Shown: positions 1 through 6,775 of the stretch, piece after piece
How positions within the stretch are numbered: the first letter of the stretch is position 1
Layout of the letters: each line of letters opens with the position of its first letter
NCBI GenBank assembly: GCA_964353635.1
Contig: CAYGVS010000033.1
Coordinates: 1-10,697, forward strand
Source of the DNA: JAPLVB01 sp964353635
GTDB lineage: Archaea > Aenigmatarchaeota > Aenigmatarchaeia > QMZP01
Reading direction: 5' to 3'
Length of the DNA stretch: 10,697 bases
Notes under the pieces: model-generated
Databases searched by the model: none
Told to the model about the DNA's origin: nothing
What the model saw: only the letters and a program-made list of their open reading frames with translations
Translations under genes and position numbers: made by a program

Positions 1-363
1 TGCAGATGACCTGATGGCCACGTACGGATTCCTGTGATGTATCCTTTCGCCCAGCTTGTGGTATGAAGAGATGACAGCCTCCTTCAGTTCAGGGGACATG
101 GGGGCAGCGGAGATCCTCTTGCGGATGAGCTTGCCTCTCCTCGAAAGGTCCTTCATGTTGTGGGTATCAAGACCATGCAGAGTATCCTTCACAAACGATT
201 TCAGTCCTGCATGATCTAAGAAATGGCGGTAAGCATCTGCGGTTATGGCGAACCCAGGGAGCACAGGCACATTCACTTTGTTATTCATCTCCCCAAGGCT
301 TGCACATTTCCCGCCAACAATTGGCGTGTCCTCCTTGCCTATCTCTTCGAACCACAATATCAT
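1..363 (-). CDS. ppsA: Phosphoenolpyruvate synthase (pyruvate, water dikinase), N-terminal part, runs off the left edge
   Basis: I translated the minus strand from the ATG at 363-361. It is open for 121 codons to the window edge, so only the first part of a protein usually of about 750-800 residues is present. The start of the ATP-binding (PPDK N-terminal) domain is recognisable: GGKCASLGEM at residues 17-26 (family GGK-x-A-x-LGEM), LPGFAIT at 35-41, and VAIRSSA at 115-121, the conserved RSSA of the nucleotide-binding lobe. The family makes PEP from pyruvate, ATP and water, releasing AMP and phosphate, as the entry step of gluconeogenesis in the cytosol. The gene lies 82 nt downstream of the FBP aldolase/phosphatase gene on the same strand, matching that role. 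An in-frame GTG eight codons' distance upstream (384-382) is an alternative start. I prefer the ATG because a TATA-like TTAAAAA lies about 31 nt upstream of it. Family assignment is firm; the start is moderately sure. Confidence 0.93.
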   Translation of the reverse strand, partial: MILWFEEIGKEDTPIVGGKCASLGEMNNKVNVPVLPGFAITADAYRHFLDHAGLKSFVKDTLHGLDTHNMKDLSRRGKLIRKRISAAPMSPELKEAVISSYHKLGERIHHRNPYVAIRSSA

Positions 364-390
364 TTTTCCACTAATAGCCGCCACCTCAGC

Positions 391-397
391 TTTTTAA
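391..397 (-). promoter_or_regulatory. Probable TATA box of the PEP synthase gene
   Basis: On the minus strand this reads TTAAAAA, centred about 31 nt before the ATG at 363. That would give a leader of only a few nucleotides. It is a weaker match to the archaeal TATA box than the others in this window, but it suggests the gene has its own promoter in addition to any readthrough from the FBP aldolase/phosphatase gene. Confidence 0.4.
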
Positions 398-412
398 TCT
401 AAGAAAGCGGGA

Positions 413-424
413 GGGCATATGCCC
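413..424. repeat. Perfect 12-bp palindrome GGGCATATGCCC between the aldolase/phosphatase and PEP synthase genes
   Basis: GGGCATATGCCC is identical on both strands with no central spacer, so it resembles a dimer-binding site more than a hairpin. It lies about 16 nt upstream of the TATA-like box of the PEP synthase gene and about 20 nt past the stop of the gene before it. Its function is not known; an activator or repressor site for the gluconeogenic gene is an inference. Confidence 0.45.
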
Positions 425-445
425 ACCACGCTGTTTAGAAATCTC

Positions 446-1540
446 TCAGGCTTTCTTGAACCTCAGCTTGAGCTTCTTGAGTATCTCATTCAGGGTAGTG
501 TACTCCATCTCGCTCGGCTCAAGCCTGTGAGGCTGGAAAGGCCCGTTCCTGCGTATGAAATCAGCCATCTGGTTGCATTCCATCCTTGCCTTGTCGAATC
601 CAGGGTCGTCAAACATGTCCGCAGGAAGACCAAGCATGCCCTCTGCAAGCTGGAAGCCCAGAGCCATTACCCTGGGTGGACCGTCAAACCTGGACATATG
701 CGCATCCTTTTCTGAGACAGGCATGAAAGGCCCGTTATGGCTTCCCCTGTTCCATCCTGCGACGAAATACGGGGTCGCGAAAGGCTCGAGGACCTCTCCA
801 ACGTCAGGAAGGCCCTTCTGCGCCCTTACTATCATGACAGGGTCATCCTTGCCCACGTACCTGCCTGCTATGAGGCTTAACCTGTCCGTTGAAGTGACGG
901 CAGAGATATCATTCCCGACTTTCCTGCGCACTTCCTTTACCTCATACCTACCCACTGTCCCAATAAGCGCAAGCATGTCATACATCTCCTCCGGGCACGA
1001 GAACACGACCTCTTTCCTTTCTATCACGTCATGTATGGTGAACTTGAATCCTCCGTGCATGTCCGGATCTATCACAAGCCCGGGATTGGAGAACGGGTCT
1101 GCGAACATCTTGTAGAGCGGGATGCTCCAGGCTCCGGGCTCTGTCTTGTCTGCCATGAAGACTACGACAGGCTCAGAAGGCCTCTCCTCGAAGGTCATCT
1201 CAGCCACCCCCGGTCCCATGCCTTTAAGGTTGCCGGAGAAGCTGGTCTTCAGTATATCCTGGCCAGCGCCATAAAGCTTGAGCTGCTTGGCTCTTGTGGT
1301 ACCCTCGAGAAATATGTTCCAGGCAAGTCCATGGATTTCCTTGTTCGTGTCTCCCTTCTTGTGCGTCATTATGAGCTCCAGGTCATCTCCACACGCAGTC
1401 ACATAGTAGTCTAAAATCTTCTTCTTCTCTTTTGCATCCTCCAGAGCCTTTCTTGCAAGCTCGAGGATCTCTGGATGGGAGTGCGAGTGCCCTACCCATC
1501 CTCCTATATCCGCTTTTATGACAGAAAGCGTAACCTTCAT
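446..1540 (-). CDS. fbp: Fructose-1,6-bisphosphate aldolase/phosphatase (archaeal type V FBPase)
   Basis: This bifunctional gluconeogenic enzyme condenses glyceraldehyde-3-phosphate with dihydroxyacetone phosphate and then removes the 1-phosphate, giving fructose-6-phosphate in the cytosol. I recognise the family along its whole length. Using numbering from the upstream GTG (three residues before the ATG), metal and phosphate ligands are in IKADIGG (D14), GH (H21) and GDD (D55, D56). FMADKTEPGA holds D134 and K135. MHGGFKF lies at 164-170, and RYVGKDDP holds Y231, the Schiff-base lysine K234 and D235/D236. EMEYTT near the end holds Y350, the second aldolase tyrosine. All expected catalytic residues are present. 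I place the start at the ATG 1540-1538 because a GAGGTG ribosome-binding site lies 6 nt before it and overlaps the alternative GTG at 1549. The protein is then 364 residues, normal for the family. It is divergent from a small winged-helix gene and upstream of the PEP synthase gene. Confidence 0.96.
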   Translation of the reverse strand: MKVTLSVIKADIGGWVGHSHSHPEILELARKALEDAKEKKKILDYYVTACGDDLELIMTHKKGDTNKEIHGLAWNIFLEGTTRAKQLKLYGAGQDILKTSFSGNLKGMGPGVAEMTFEERPSEPVVVFMADKTEPGAWSIPLYKMFADPFSNPGLVIDPDMHGGFKFTIHDVIERKEVVFSCPEEMYDMLALIGTVGRYEVKEVRRKVGNDISAVTSTDRLSLIAGRYVGKDDPVMIVRAQKGLPDVGEVLEPFATPYFVAGWNRGSHNGPFMPVSEKDAHMSRFDGPPRVMALGFQLAEGMLGLPADMFDDPGFDKARMECNQMADFIRRNGPFQPHRLEPSEMEYTTLNEILKKLKLRFKKA

Positions 1541-1588
1541 TGCCCCCACCTCTCAAAGTTATAACTAATATAATTATGTAATATGCTT

Positions 1589-1598
1589 AATATAAAAG
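1589..1598 (-). promoter_or_regulatory. Probable TATA box of the FBP aldolase/phosphatase gene
   Basis: The minus strand reads CTTTTATATT, a good archaeal TATA match. It would start transcription near 1567 and leave a leader of roughly 27 nt carrying the GAGGTG ribosome-binding site. The surrounding 1555-1622 region is very AT-rich and also has to serve the divergent plus-strand gene, for which TATA-like runs occur at about 1587-1598 and 1603-1620. I cannot tell which of those is used. Confidence 0.5.
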
Positions 1599-1639
1599 AA
1601 GCCATAATATAATATACATAGCGTTTTAGGGGTGGTTTG

Positions 1640-1849
1640 ATGGTAGTCGTTGATGCTATATACGGGAAGAATGCTGGATTAGTGTGGAGAGCCCTGAACG
1701 AGAAAGGTCAGCTGGGCCTTAGGGACCTGGCGAAGCACACGAAACTCAGCATGCTTGAGGTCAATGGAGCGATAGGCTGGCTCGCAAGGGAGAACAAGAT
1801 CAGGATTGCTGAGAAGGAAACCAAGACCATTTATGAGCTTGCGTCCTGA
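1640..1849 (+). CDS. Small winged helix-turn-helix protein, DUF2582 type
   Basis: This 69-residue protein matches what I know of the DUF2582 winged-helix family: GKNAGLVWRALNEKG near the start, then a helix-turn-helix (LRDLAKHTKLSMLEVNGAIGWL), and the signature AIGWLARENKI followed by a short beta wing. It is presumably a DNA-binding protein, although the family's targets are poorly known. I chose the ATG at 1640 over the adjoining TTG at 1637; a GGGGTGG ribosome-binding site sits about 4 nt before it. The gene is divergent from the FBP aldolase/phosphatase gene, whose promoter it shares, so control of that gene or of itself is plausible but unproven. It ends 9 nt before the end of the convergent GAPN gene. 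The family call is fairly sure; the role is inferred. Confidence 0.85.
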   Translation: MVVVDAIYGKNAGLVWRALNEKGQLGLRDLAKHTKLSMLEVNGAIGWLARENKIRIAEKETKTIYELAS

Positions 1850-1858
1850 TTCTGGAAA

Positions 1859-3421
1859 TCATTTCTTCTTCATGTTGAAGATTATGGTATGGATTCTGGT
1901 CATCTCTTCAATGGAGTAATGCAAACCCTCCCTCCCCATTCCTGAATCCTTATCGCCCCCGAACGGGAAGTTGCCTATTCCATGGGCCGGCGAGCCGTTG
2001 ATTGTTACAGAACCGCTCTCTATGTTCTTTGCAAGATATAAGGCTTTCTCAATGTCCTGGGTGAATACAGAAGCGTCAAGCCCGAAAGAAGACCTGTTGG
2101 CTATGGCCAGTGCATCTTCCATATCCCTGACCCTCATTATGGCGACCACAGGCCCGAAGGTTTCCTTCCATGCTATTTCCATCTTCTCATTCACATGGTC
2201 AAGGACAGTAGGCTCAAAATACGTGCCTTTCTTCTTCCCGCCAAGAAGCAGCTTTGCCCCTTTGGAGACTGCATCCTTGACCAGAGATTCAACTTTCTCA
2301 AGAGCTGCTTCGTTTATCAGGGGTCCTATCTTGGTGTCAGGCTCCTTCGGGTTGCCCACTTTCCAACCCTGGACCTCCTTTGCCATCCTGGCAGCAAAAT
2401 CCTCTGCAATACCTTGGGAAACCAGTATCCTGGATAACGCATCGCACCTTTGGCCTGAGAATTTCAGGGCGCCAGCAGCGCACTCCTTTACTGCAAGCTC
2501 TATATCCGCATCTTCCAGCACTATTGCAGGGCTTTTGCCTCCAAGCTCAAGGTGAAGCTTCTTCATGCCTGCTATGGAGGCTATGTGCTGGCCCACTGCA
2601 GTGGAGCCTGTGAACGATATCATGTCAATCTTCGCATGCCCTGCCAGCAGGTCGCCAATCTCTCCCCCTCCCCCAGTGATCACATTGAGCACACCCTTCG
2701 GGACGCCGGCGAGCTCAGCCAGCCGTGTGAACATGAGAAGCGCTATTGGGTCATCGCTTGCCGCCTTGCAGACGACAGAGTTGCCTGCCAGCAGCGCGGG
2801 AACGATCTTGGAAACGGAGATGAAAAGGGGGTAGTTGAACGGGCATATGGCAAGGACCACACCAGCAGGCTTCCTGGAGACGATTGCGAACTTCTGGGAG
2901 GCGCCTGAAACGAGGTCGCCGGGTATGTATTCCCCGTACATTATCTTGGCCTCCTCGGCAGCATAATGCAGCCTTTCTATAGTGGCCTTCACTTCACCCT
3001 CTGCATAGGCCCTGGGCTTTCCTGCTTCCTGTATGAGCATCTCAATGAGCTCCTCCTTGTGCTCTTCAGCGAGGCCCTTTATCTTGTGCAGAAGCTGAAT
3101 CCTGTCAACAGTATCCATCTTCGCAATGAGCTGCCTGGCACTATGGGCCGCTTCAACAGCCTTCAGCGCATCGTCCTTTGTGGACTTCTGAACCCTTCCG
3201 ACAAGAGAATTGTCATAGGGGTTCCTTACATCAAACGTCTTCCTGTTCGAGGACTCTACCCACTCTCCGTTGATGAACATCTTGTAGATTATTTTTCCGT
3301 CAGAGCCTGCAGGGAAACGCATCGCATTCCATATGCTATCCATCACACCACCCGATTTGGCATGCTCCGCAGAAGCCACGGCCAGGCGTTTCTTCCTGCG
3401 GACCACCTTCCTTTTAGCCAT
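1859..3421 (-). CDS. gapN: Non-phosphorylating glyceraldehyde-3-phosphate dehydrogenase (GAPN-type aldehyde dehydrogenase)
   Basis: This 520-residue aldehyde dehydrogenase has PFNYP at 194-198 (N196), FTGSTAVG at 270-277, the general base E292 in LELGG, the catalytic cysteine C326 in FSGQRCDA, and E420 in the KETFGPV motif. GQRCDA around the cysteine, YIPGD at 165-169, AICPFNYPLF at 191-200 and the ending HTIIFN closely resemble the archaeal GAPN of Thermoproteus tenax as I recall it. GAPN oxidises glyceraldehyde-3-phosphate straight to 3-phosphoglycerate without ATP formation, making this step of archaeal glycolysis irreversible. About 25 residues at the N terminus, beginning with a basic stretch (KRKVVRRKKR at 3-12), exceed the family norm. 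I keep this start because a TATA box lies 26 nt upstream; Met27 or Met34 are alternatives. Lactaldehyde or succinate-semialdehyde dehydrogenase activity cannot be excluded, but the motif set favours GAPN. Confidence 0.88.
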   Translation of the reverse strand: MAKRKVVRRKKRLAVASAEHAKSGGVMDSIWNAMRFPAGSDGKIIYKMFINGEWVESSNRKTFDVRNPYDNSLVGRVQKSTKDDALKAVEAAHSARQLIAKMDTVDRIQLLHKIKGLAEEHKEELIEMLIQEAGKPRAYAEGEVKATIERLHYAAEEAKIMYGEYIPGDLVSGASQKFAIVSRKPAGVVLAICPFNYPLFISVSKIVPALLAGNSVVCKAASDDPIALLMFTRLAELAGVPKGVLNVITGGGGEIGDLLAGHAKIDMISFTGSTAVGQHIASIAGMKKLHLELGGKSPAIVLEDADIELAVKECAAGALKFSGQRCDALSRILVSQGIAEDFAARMAKEVQGWKVGNPKEPDTKIGPLINEAALEKVESLVKDAVSKGAKLLLGGKKKGTYFEPTVLDHVNEKMEIAWKETFGPVVAIMRVRDMEDALAIANRSSFGLDASVFTQDIEKALYLAKNIESGSVTINGSPAHGIGNFPFGGDKDSGMGREGLHYSIEEMTRIHTIIFNMKKK

Positions 3422-3443
3422 TGATAATTATTGGTCTAGGTTG

Positions 3444-3450
3444 TATAAAA
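3444..3450 (-). promoter_or_regulatory. TATA box of the GAPN gene (leaderless transcript)
   Basis: The minus strand reads TTTTATA, centred 26 nt upstream of the A of the ATG at 3421. Archaeal TATA boxes sit about 25-27 nt before the transcription start, so transcription should begin at or beside the ATG. No ribosome-binding site is visible, which agrees with a leaderless message. Confidence 0.7.
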
Positions 3451-3458
3451 GCCCTGTT

Positions 3459-3464
3459 AAAAAA
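3459..3464 (-). terminator. Oligo-T terminator after the debranching enzyme gene
   Basis: Six T residues in a row on the minus strand begin 6 nt after the TGA of the debranching enzyme gene. Archaeal RNA polymerase can terminate on T runs alone. It stands just upstream of the GAPN promoter, so it would separate the two transcripts. Confidence 0.45.
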
Positions 3465-3470
3465 TGCGCA

Positions 3471-5522
3471 TCATCCAAGCGCAACGATATTGTTCTGCTT
3501 CTTTAGCTCGAATTCTACCACGTTCCCAAGAGACACCTTGCCGTTTGCAATGACCTTCTTGATTGAAGACGGCAGCACGACCTTGGCCCTTATCTGCGGA
3601 GCGGAGTCGAATTTCATGTCCAGCGTAAGCCTGGTATGGTCCCTTCTTATCATGAAATCCATCATAGCCTGGCCTATCTTCTTCCCGAACCTTTCCATGT
3701 ATTCCCACTCATCAGGCAATCTGGGATGAATGACAACAGCATGATTCTCCAGGTCCGGGCTGATGCCGAAAAGGAAGCCATCCACAGCAGTTATGAACAT
3801 GGCTGAGGACCATGCCTGCATCCCGCAGCCCAGAAGCTTTCCTGTCTCTGCATCAAGCACCTCTGCGGAGCCCCCCAGGAGGTTCTCCCCCATCTCAGAA
3901 GCCATGGATTTTAAATAACTCAGGCCCTGATGGATCCTGTTGTGCTTGAGGCATGCACAGGCAGCAGCACCAGTCGTCAGCCCCCAGACAGATCCCTTGT
4001 GGTACGAGCTGGGGCTGTATTCCTTGTCCTTCACCGAGCGCGTCCTCACGCCCCATTTTGTTGAAAGCTCTTCTTTTAGTTTGTCCAGCACCCGTGAAAC
4101 CTTCTCACCGTCAGCATTGTCCAGGCAAATCGGTGCGAGTGGATTGCATGTCATGTCAGCAAGATCAGGGTTCTTGCTGTCAATGAAATACCCATTTGAG
4201 GGATTCCAGTACTCGACCTTTATTTTACCATCCAAATGCTGGGACAGATGAGGATTGTAATGCCTAAGTGCAGCGGACCACAATGACTGGACCTCTATGG
4301 CAGAGCTCCCCCTCTGATAGGAATCCATCCAGGTTTTGTTGGGGTCATGTACGATAAGCCCATTATCAATCCTTATACCTTTCGTCTCTTCCAGAAGGGG
4401 CTTTCTTGTGGCCTTGAGGAAGTCCGTGTCACCTGTGAATGCCGCATAATGATGCAGCGCAAGGATGAACAAGGGATGCGTGTCTGCAAAACCCCTTTCC
4501 ATATTCCCTTCTGTGTCAATCTTCGAAGGTATCCCTCTGTCAAGGAACATCTCAAGGACATTTTTCGAGGCTTGGAATTCCCCAAGATGATTCAGCGCCA
4601 GCAGCGAAATGAATGAATCCCTTGCCCAGAATTCAAGGAACCATGGAAGCCCTGCAAGGATACCCACGCCCTCCTTTGACTCGTGGACGAGAGACTTGAG
4701 AGCCATGGCATTCCAGACGAAAGCCTTGTTCAGCTCCCTATCAGGAGTCCTTATAATCTGCCTTCCAGGCCCTGAGGTTCGCACCTTTTCCTCCAAGAGA
4801 GATCTCCATCCTGTCAGCCCAGAATCAAATGCTGATACAGCCTCCTCCATGGAATGGCTGGAGCACGAGAAGATGAACGGAACCTCCATCTCTTCAGCCG
4901 GCTCCATATCAAAAGATACCTCATAGTCTCCTGGAAGGAAGCATCTCTGTAACACACCGTCCGGGCTGTGTTCCTTGTACTCGTTCCTTGGTGTGAACGA
5001 TATCGAAAGGCTCTTGCCGACCTTTCCCGCACCGAAGGCTGTGAACCACGGCCTGGTCTCTGTCTTGACGAGTATCCAGTTCCTGACCTCGCTGAATTCA
5101 GACTGGTATGTCCTTGCATGCCAGTCCTCGTTCTTCTTCCTCATGTTCACGGCAGTCTCCAAGATTATCGAGACCTTTTTCCTGGGGCCGTTGTTCTTTA
5201 TCTTAAGGACAGATACAAGCATCTTTTTCCCTTTGGGCACGAAAACAGTCTCTTTCACGTCGAATTCGGAGAGCCCAAAGCCGTGGACAGCGCCCCATGG
5301 GTTTAGCGAGAAATCCTTGCAATCATCCCAGGAAAGCCACTGCTCGGAGCCGGATTTAATCCTGTAGGCATAGTATTCCACGTGCTTTACCGGAGGGCCC
5401 CAGAAACCGCACCATTTGGTCCTGAATCCTGTATCAACATGCCTGCAGAAAAAAGCCCTGCTGTTGGTAAGGGTGTAGTGCTTTTCCTTGAAATCCTCTT
5501 TCTTCACGCTCCAGTCCAACAT
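3471..5522 (-). CDS. Glycogen debranching enzyme, amylo-alpha-1,6-glucosidase (GH133 type)
   Basis: This 683-residue protein has an N-terminal beta-rich domain (about 1-245) and a C-terminal (alpha/alpha)6-barrel glucosidase domain (about 260-600), followed by a short beta tail. Motifs typical of the glycogen-debranching C-terminal domain are GLPWFLEFWARDSF at 291-304, the TWMDS segment at 397-401 with D400 as candidate catalytic acid, GSVWGLTTG at 510-518, and GGSAEVLDAETG plus GCGMQAWSSA between 550 and 574. The family hydrolyses alpha-1,6 branch stubs of glycogen-like polymers in the cytosol. There is no second glucanotransferase domain as in the eukaryotic enzyme, so another enzyme, perhaps the GH57 protein to the right, may shorten the branches. 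The ATG at 5522 is supported by a TATA box 25 nt upstream. The gene is divergent from the glycosyltransferase operon. The presence of a debranching enzyme implies that the cell handles a branched glucan. Confidence 0.93.
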   Translation of the reverse strand: MLDWSVKKEDFKEKHYTLTNSRAFFCRHVDTGFRTKWCGFWGPPVKHVEYYAYRIKSGSEQWLSWDDCKDFSLNPWGAVHGFGLSEFDVKETVFVPKGKKMLVSVLKIKNNGPRKKVSIILETAVNMRKKNEDWHARTYQSEFSEVRNWILVKTETRPWFTAFGAGKVGKSLSISFTPRNEYKEHSPDGVLQRCFLPGDYEVSFDMEPAEEMEVPFIFSCSSHSMEEAVSAFDSGLTGWRSLLEEKVRTSGPGRQIIRTPDRELNKAFVWNAMALKSLVHESKEGVGILAGLPWFLEFWARDSFISLLALNHLGEFQASKNVLEMFLDRGIPSKIDTEGNMERGFADTHPLFILALHHYAAFTGDTDFLKATRKPLLEETKGIRIDNGLIVHDPNKTWMDSYQRGSSAIEVQSLWSAALRHYNPHLSQHLDGKIKVEYWNPSNGYFIDSKNPDLADMTCNPLAPICLDNADGEKVSRVLDKLKEELSTKWGVRTRSVKDKEYSPSSYHKGSVWGLTTGAAACACLKHNRIHQGLSYLKSMASEMGENLLGGSAEVLDAETGKLLGCGMQAWSSAMFITAVDGFLFGISPDLENHAVVIHPRLPDEWEYMERFGKKIGQAMMDFMIRRDHTRLTLDMKFDSAPQIRAKVVLPSSIKKVIANGKVSLGNVVEFELKKQNNIVALG

Positions 5523-5543
5523 GATTAATATTTGGGTAGGTGG

Positions 5544-5550
5544 TATAAAA
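5544..5550 (-). promoter_or_regulatory. TATA box of the debranching enzyme gene (leaderless transcript)
   Basis: The minus strand reads TTTTATA, preceded by further T residues and centred 25 nt before the ATG at 5522. There is no ribosome-binding site before that ATG, so the message is probably leaderless. The upstream side of this box, where TFB would bind, nearly touches the opposing TATA-like box at 5557-5565. Confidence 0.7.
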
Positions 5551-5556
5551 AATGGC

Positions 5557-5565
5557 TTATTTATT
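5557..5565 (+). promoter_or_regulatory. Probable TATA box of the glycosyltransferase operon
   Basis: TTATTTATT is centred about 32 nt upstream of the ATG at 5593, which predicts a start near 5587 and a leader of only about six nucleotides. No convincing ribosome-binding site precedes the ATG; the nearest purine run (GGAGAG at 5569-5574) is about 18 nt away. The box lies only about 6 nt from the opposed TATA box of the debranching enzyme gene. Confidence 0.5.
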
Positions 5566-5592
5566 ATTGGAGAGCAATAATAGTTAAACTAT

Positions 5593-6762
5593 ATGAAATC
5601 TAAGGAAGCAAAAACCGATTTCTGCGTAGGAGACGTCGCCTGGGAGTTCCCTCCTAACATTGTCGGAGGCCTGGGCACCTATCAGGACGAGCTTTACAAG
5701 AGGCTCGGGAAGAAGTTCCAGATTACAGCCATACCCCTTATGAGGGAAGGGGACAAGAGGGTCAACGAGATAGTCAACAACTGCGATGTGCGCAGGATAA
5801 AGCCGAGGCCCGAGCTTTTTGATGCTTATAAACTCATACATGCTGATGACTGGTACGTTGGAGGCAGCTATTTCGATTTCACGCTCCAATCCATTGAGAT
5901 ACTCTGCAGCATGTCCAAGCTCGACCTGATACACACGCACGACTGGCTCGGCATGTGGGCAGGCCTTGTGGCAAGCAAGCACCTGAACAAACCCTGGGTA
6001 GCCACGATGCACTCCTGTGAGATAGGGAGGAGCCCCAATCCCAACCAGTGGGTGGTGGAGATAGAGAAGCTCGGGGCGAGGGCGGACAGGGTGATAGCTG
6101 TGAGCAACGGGACAAAAGACGAGCTGATAAGGATGGGCTACCCAAAGGACAAGATTGAGGTGATACATAACGGGATTGACATGAAGAAATATGACCCGCA
6201 GAAAATAGACAGGGAAAGCTCGAGAAAGAAGCTGGGTTTTAACAACAAGAAGGTGATATTTTTTGTAGGCAGGCCTGTAAGGGAGAAGGGCATAGACACC
6301 CTCCTCAGGGCGTTTGATGAGGTCAAAAAGGAAATGAATGATGTGAAGCTTGTCCTGCTCAGCAGGGGGGACATACAGAGCCTTTCCCCTGATGTGATAC
6401 ACATAAACAGCTTTGTGACAGAAAGGGAAAGGATCGAGCTGATATCAGCCTCTGATGTCTTTGTTGTGCCATCGCTTTATGAGCCCTTCGGCATCGTGGC
6501 TGTGGAAGGGCTTGCAATGAGCAAGGCTGTGATAGGCTCAAGGACAGGTGGGATAAAGGAGATAATAGAGGATGGCAAGTCCGGCCTCCTGTTTGAGCCG
6601 GGGAACCACATGGAACTGGCTGACAAGATAAAGTTCCTTCTAAAGAACGAGAGCGAGAAGAAGCGCATGGAAGGCAATGCCAGGAAGCGCGCGGCCTATT
6701 TCTCATGGGAAAAGAATGCGAAAAAGGTAGCTTCCATATACAAAGGCCTGCTCTCAAAATAG
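5593..6762 (+). CDS. Glycosyltransferase 1 of the operon, GT-B fold, glycogen-synthase-like (GT4/GT5)
   Basis: This 389-residue protein has a complete two-domain GT-B fold. The N-terminal domain holds the glycine-rich loop IVGGLG at 23-28 and HTHDW at 114-118. The C-terminal donor-binding domain holds GRPVREKG at 226-233, PSLYEPFGIVAVE at 293-305 with the E-x7-E pair E297/E305, and TGGIKE at 318-323. Such enzymes move glucose from ADP- or UDP-glucose onto a growing alpha-glucan, or onto other acceptors in the GT4 family. The lysine of the KxGG loop seen in glycogen synthases is replaced by isoleucine (I23), so substrate choice may differ from that of the third gene, which keeps it. It is the first gene of a three-gene operon; the next starts 13 nt downstream. 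No membrane segment is seen, so it should be cytosolic. Fold is certain; glycogen synthesis rests on context. Confidence 0.88.
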   Translation: MKSKEAKTDFCVGDVAWEFPPNIVGGLGTYQDELYKRLGKKFQITAIPLMREGDKRVNEIVNNCDVRRIKPRPELFDAYKLIHADDWYVGGSYFDFTLQSIEILCSMSKLDLIHTHDWLGMWAGLVASKHLNKPWVATMHSCEIGRSPNPNQWVVEIEKLGARADRVIAVSNGTKDELIRMGYPKDKIEVIHNGIDMKKYDPQKIDRESSRKKLGFNNKKVIFFVGRPVREKGIDTLLRAFDEVKKEMNDVKLVLLSRGDIQSLSPDVIHINSFVTERERIELISASDVFVVPSLYEPFGIVAVEGLAMSKAVIGSRTGGIKEIIEDGKSGLLFEPGNHMELADKIKFLLKNESEKKRMEGNARKRAAYFSWEKNAKKVASIYKGLLSK

Positions 6763-6775
6763 CAAGGGGGATAGA

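Noticed and set aside
555..1115. Long plus-strand reading frame opposite the FBP aldolase/phosphatase gene
   Set aside because: It is an antisense shadow of a strongly conserved enzyme; the translation is Ser/Pro-rich without domain signs.
1541..1549. GTG start at 1549 for FBP aldolase/phosphatase
   Set aside because: The GTG is part of the GAGGTG ribosome-binding site serving the ATG at 1540, and the protein from that ATG begins like its homologues.
5584..6402. A long minus-strand reading frame of 272 codons opposite the first glycosyltransferase
   Set aside because: It is the antisense shadow of a gene with clear GT-B motifs; its translation shows no family features.
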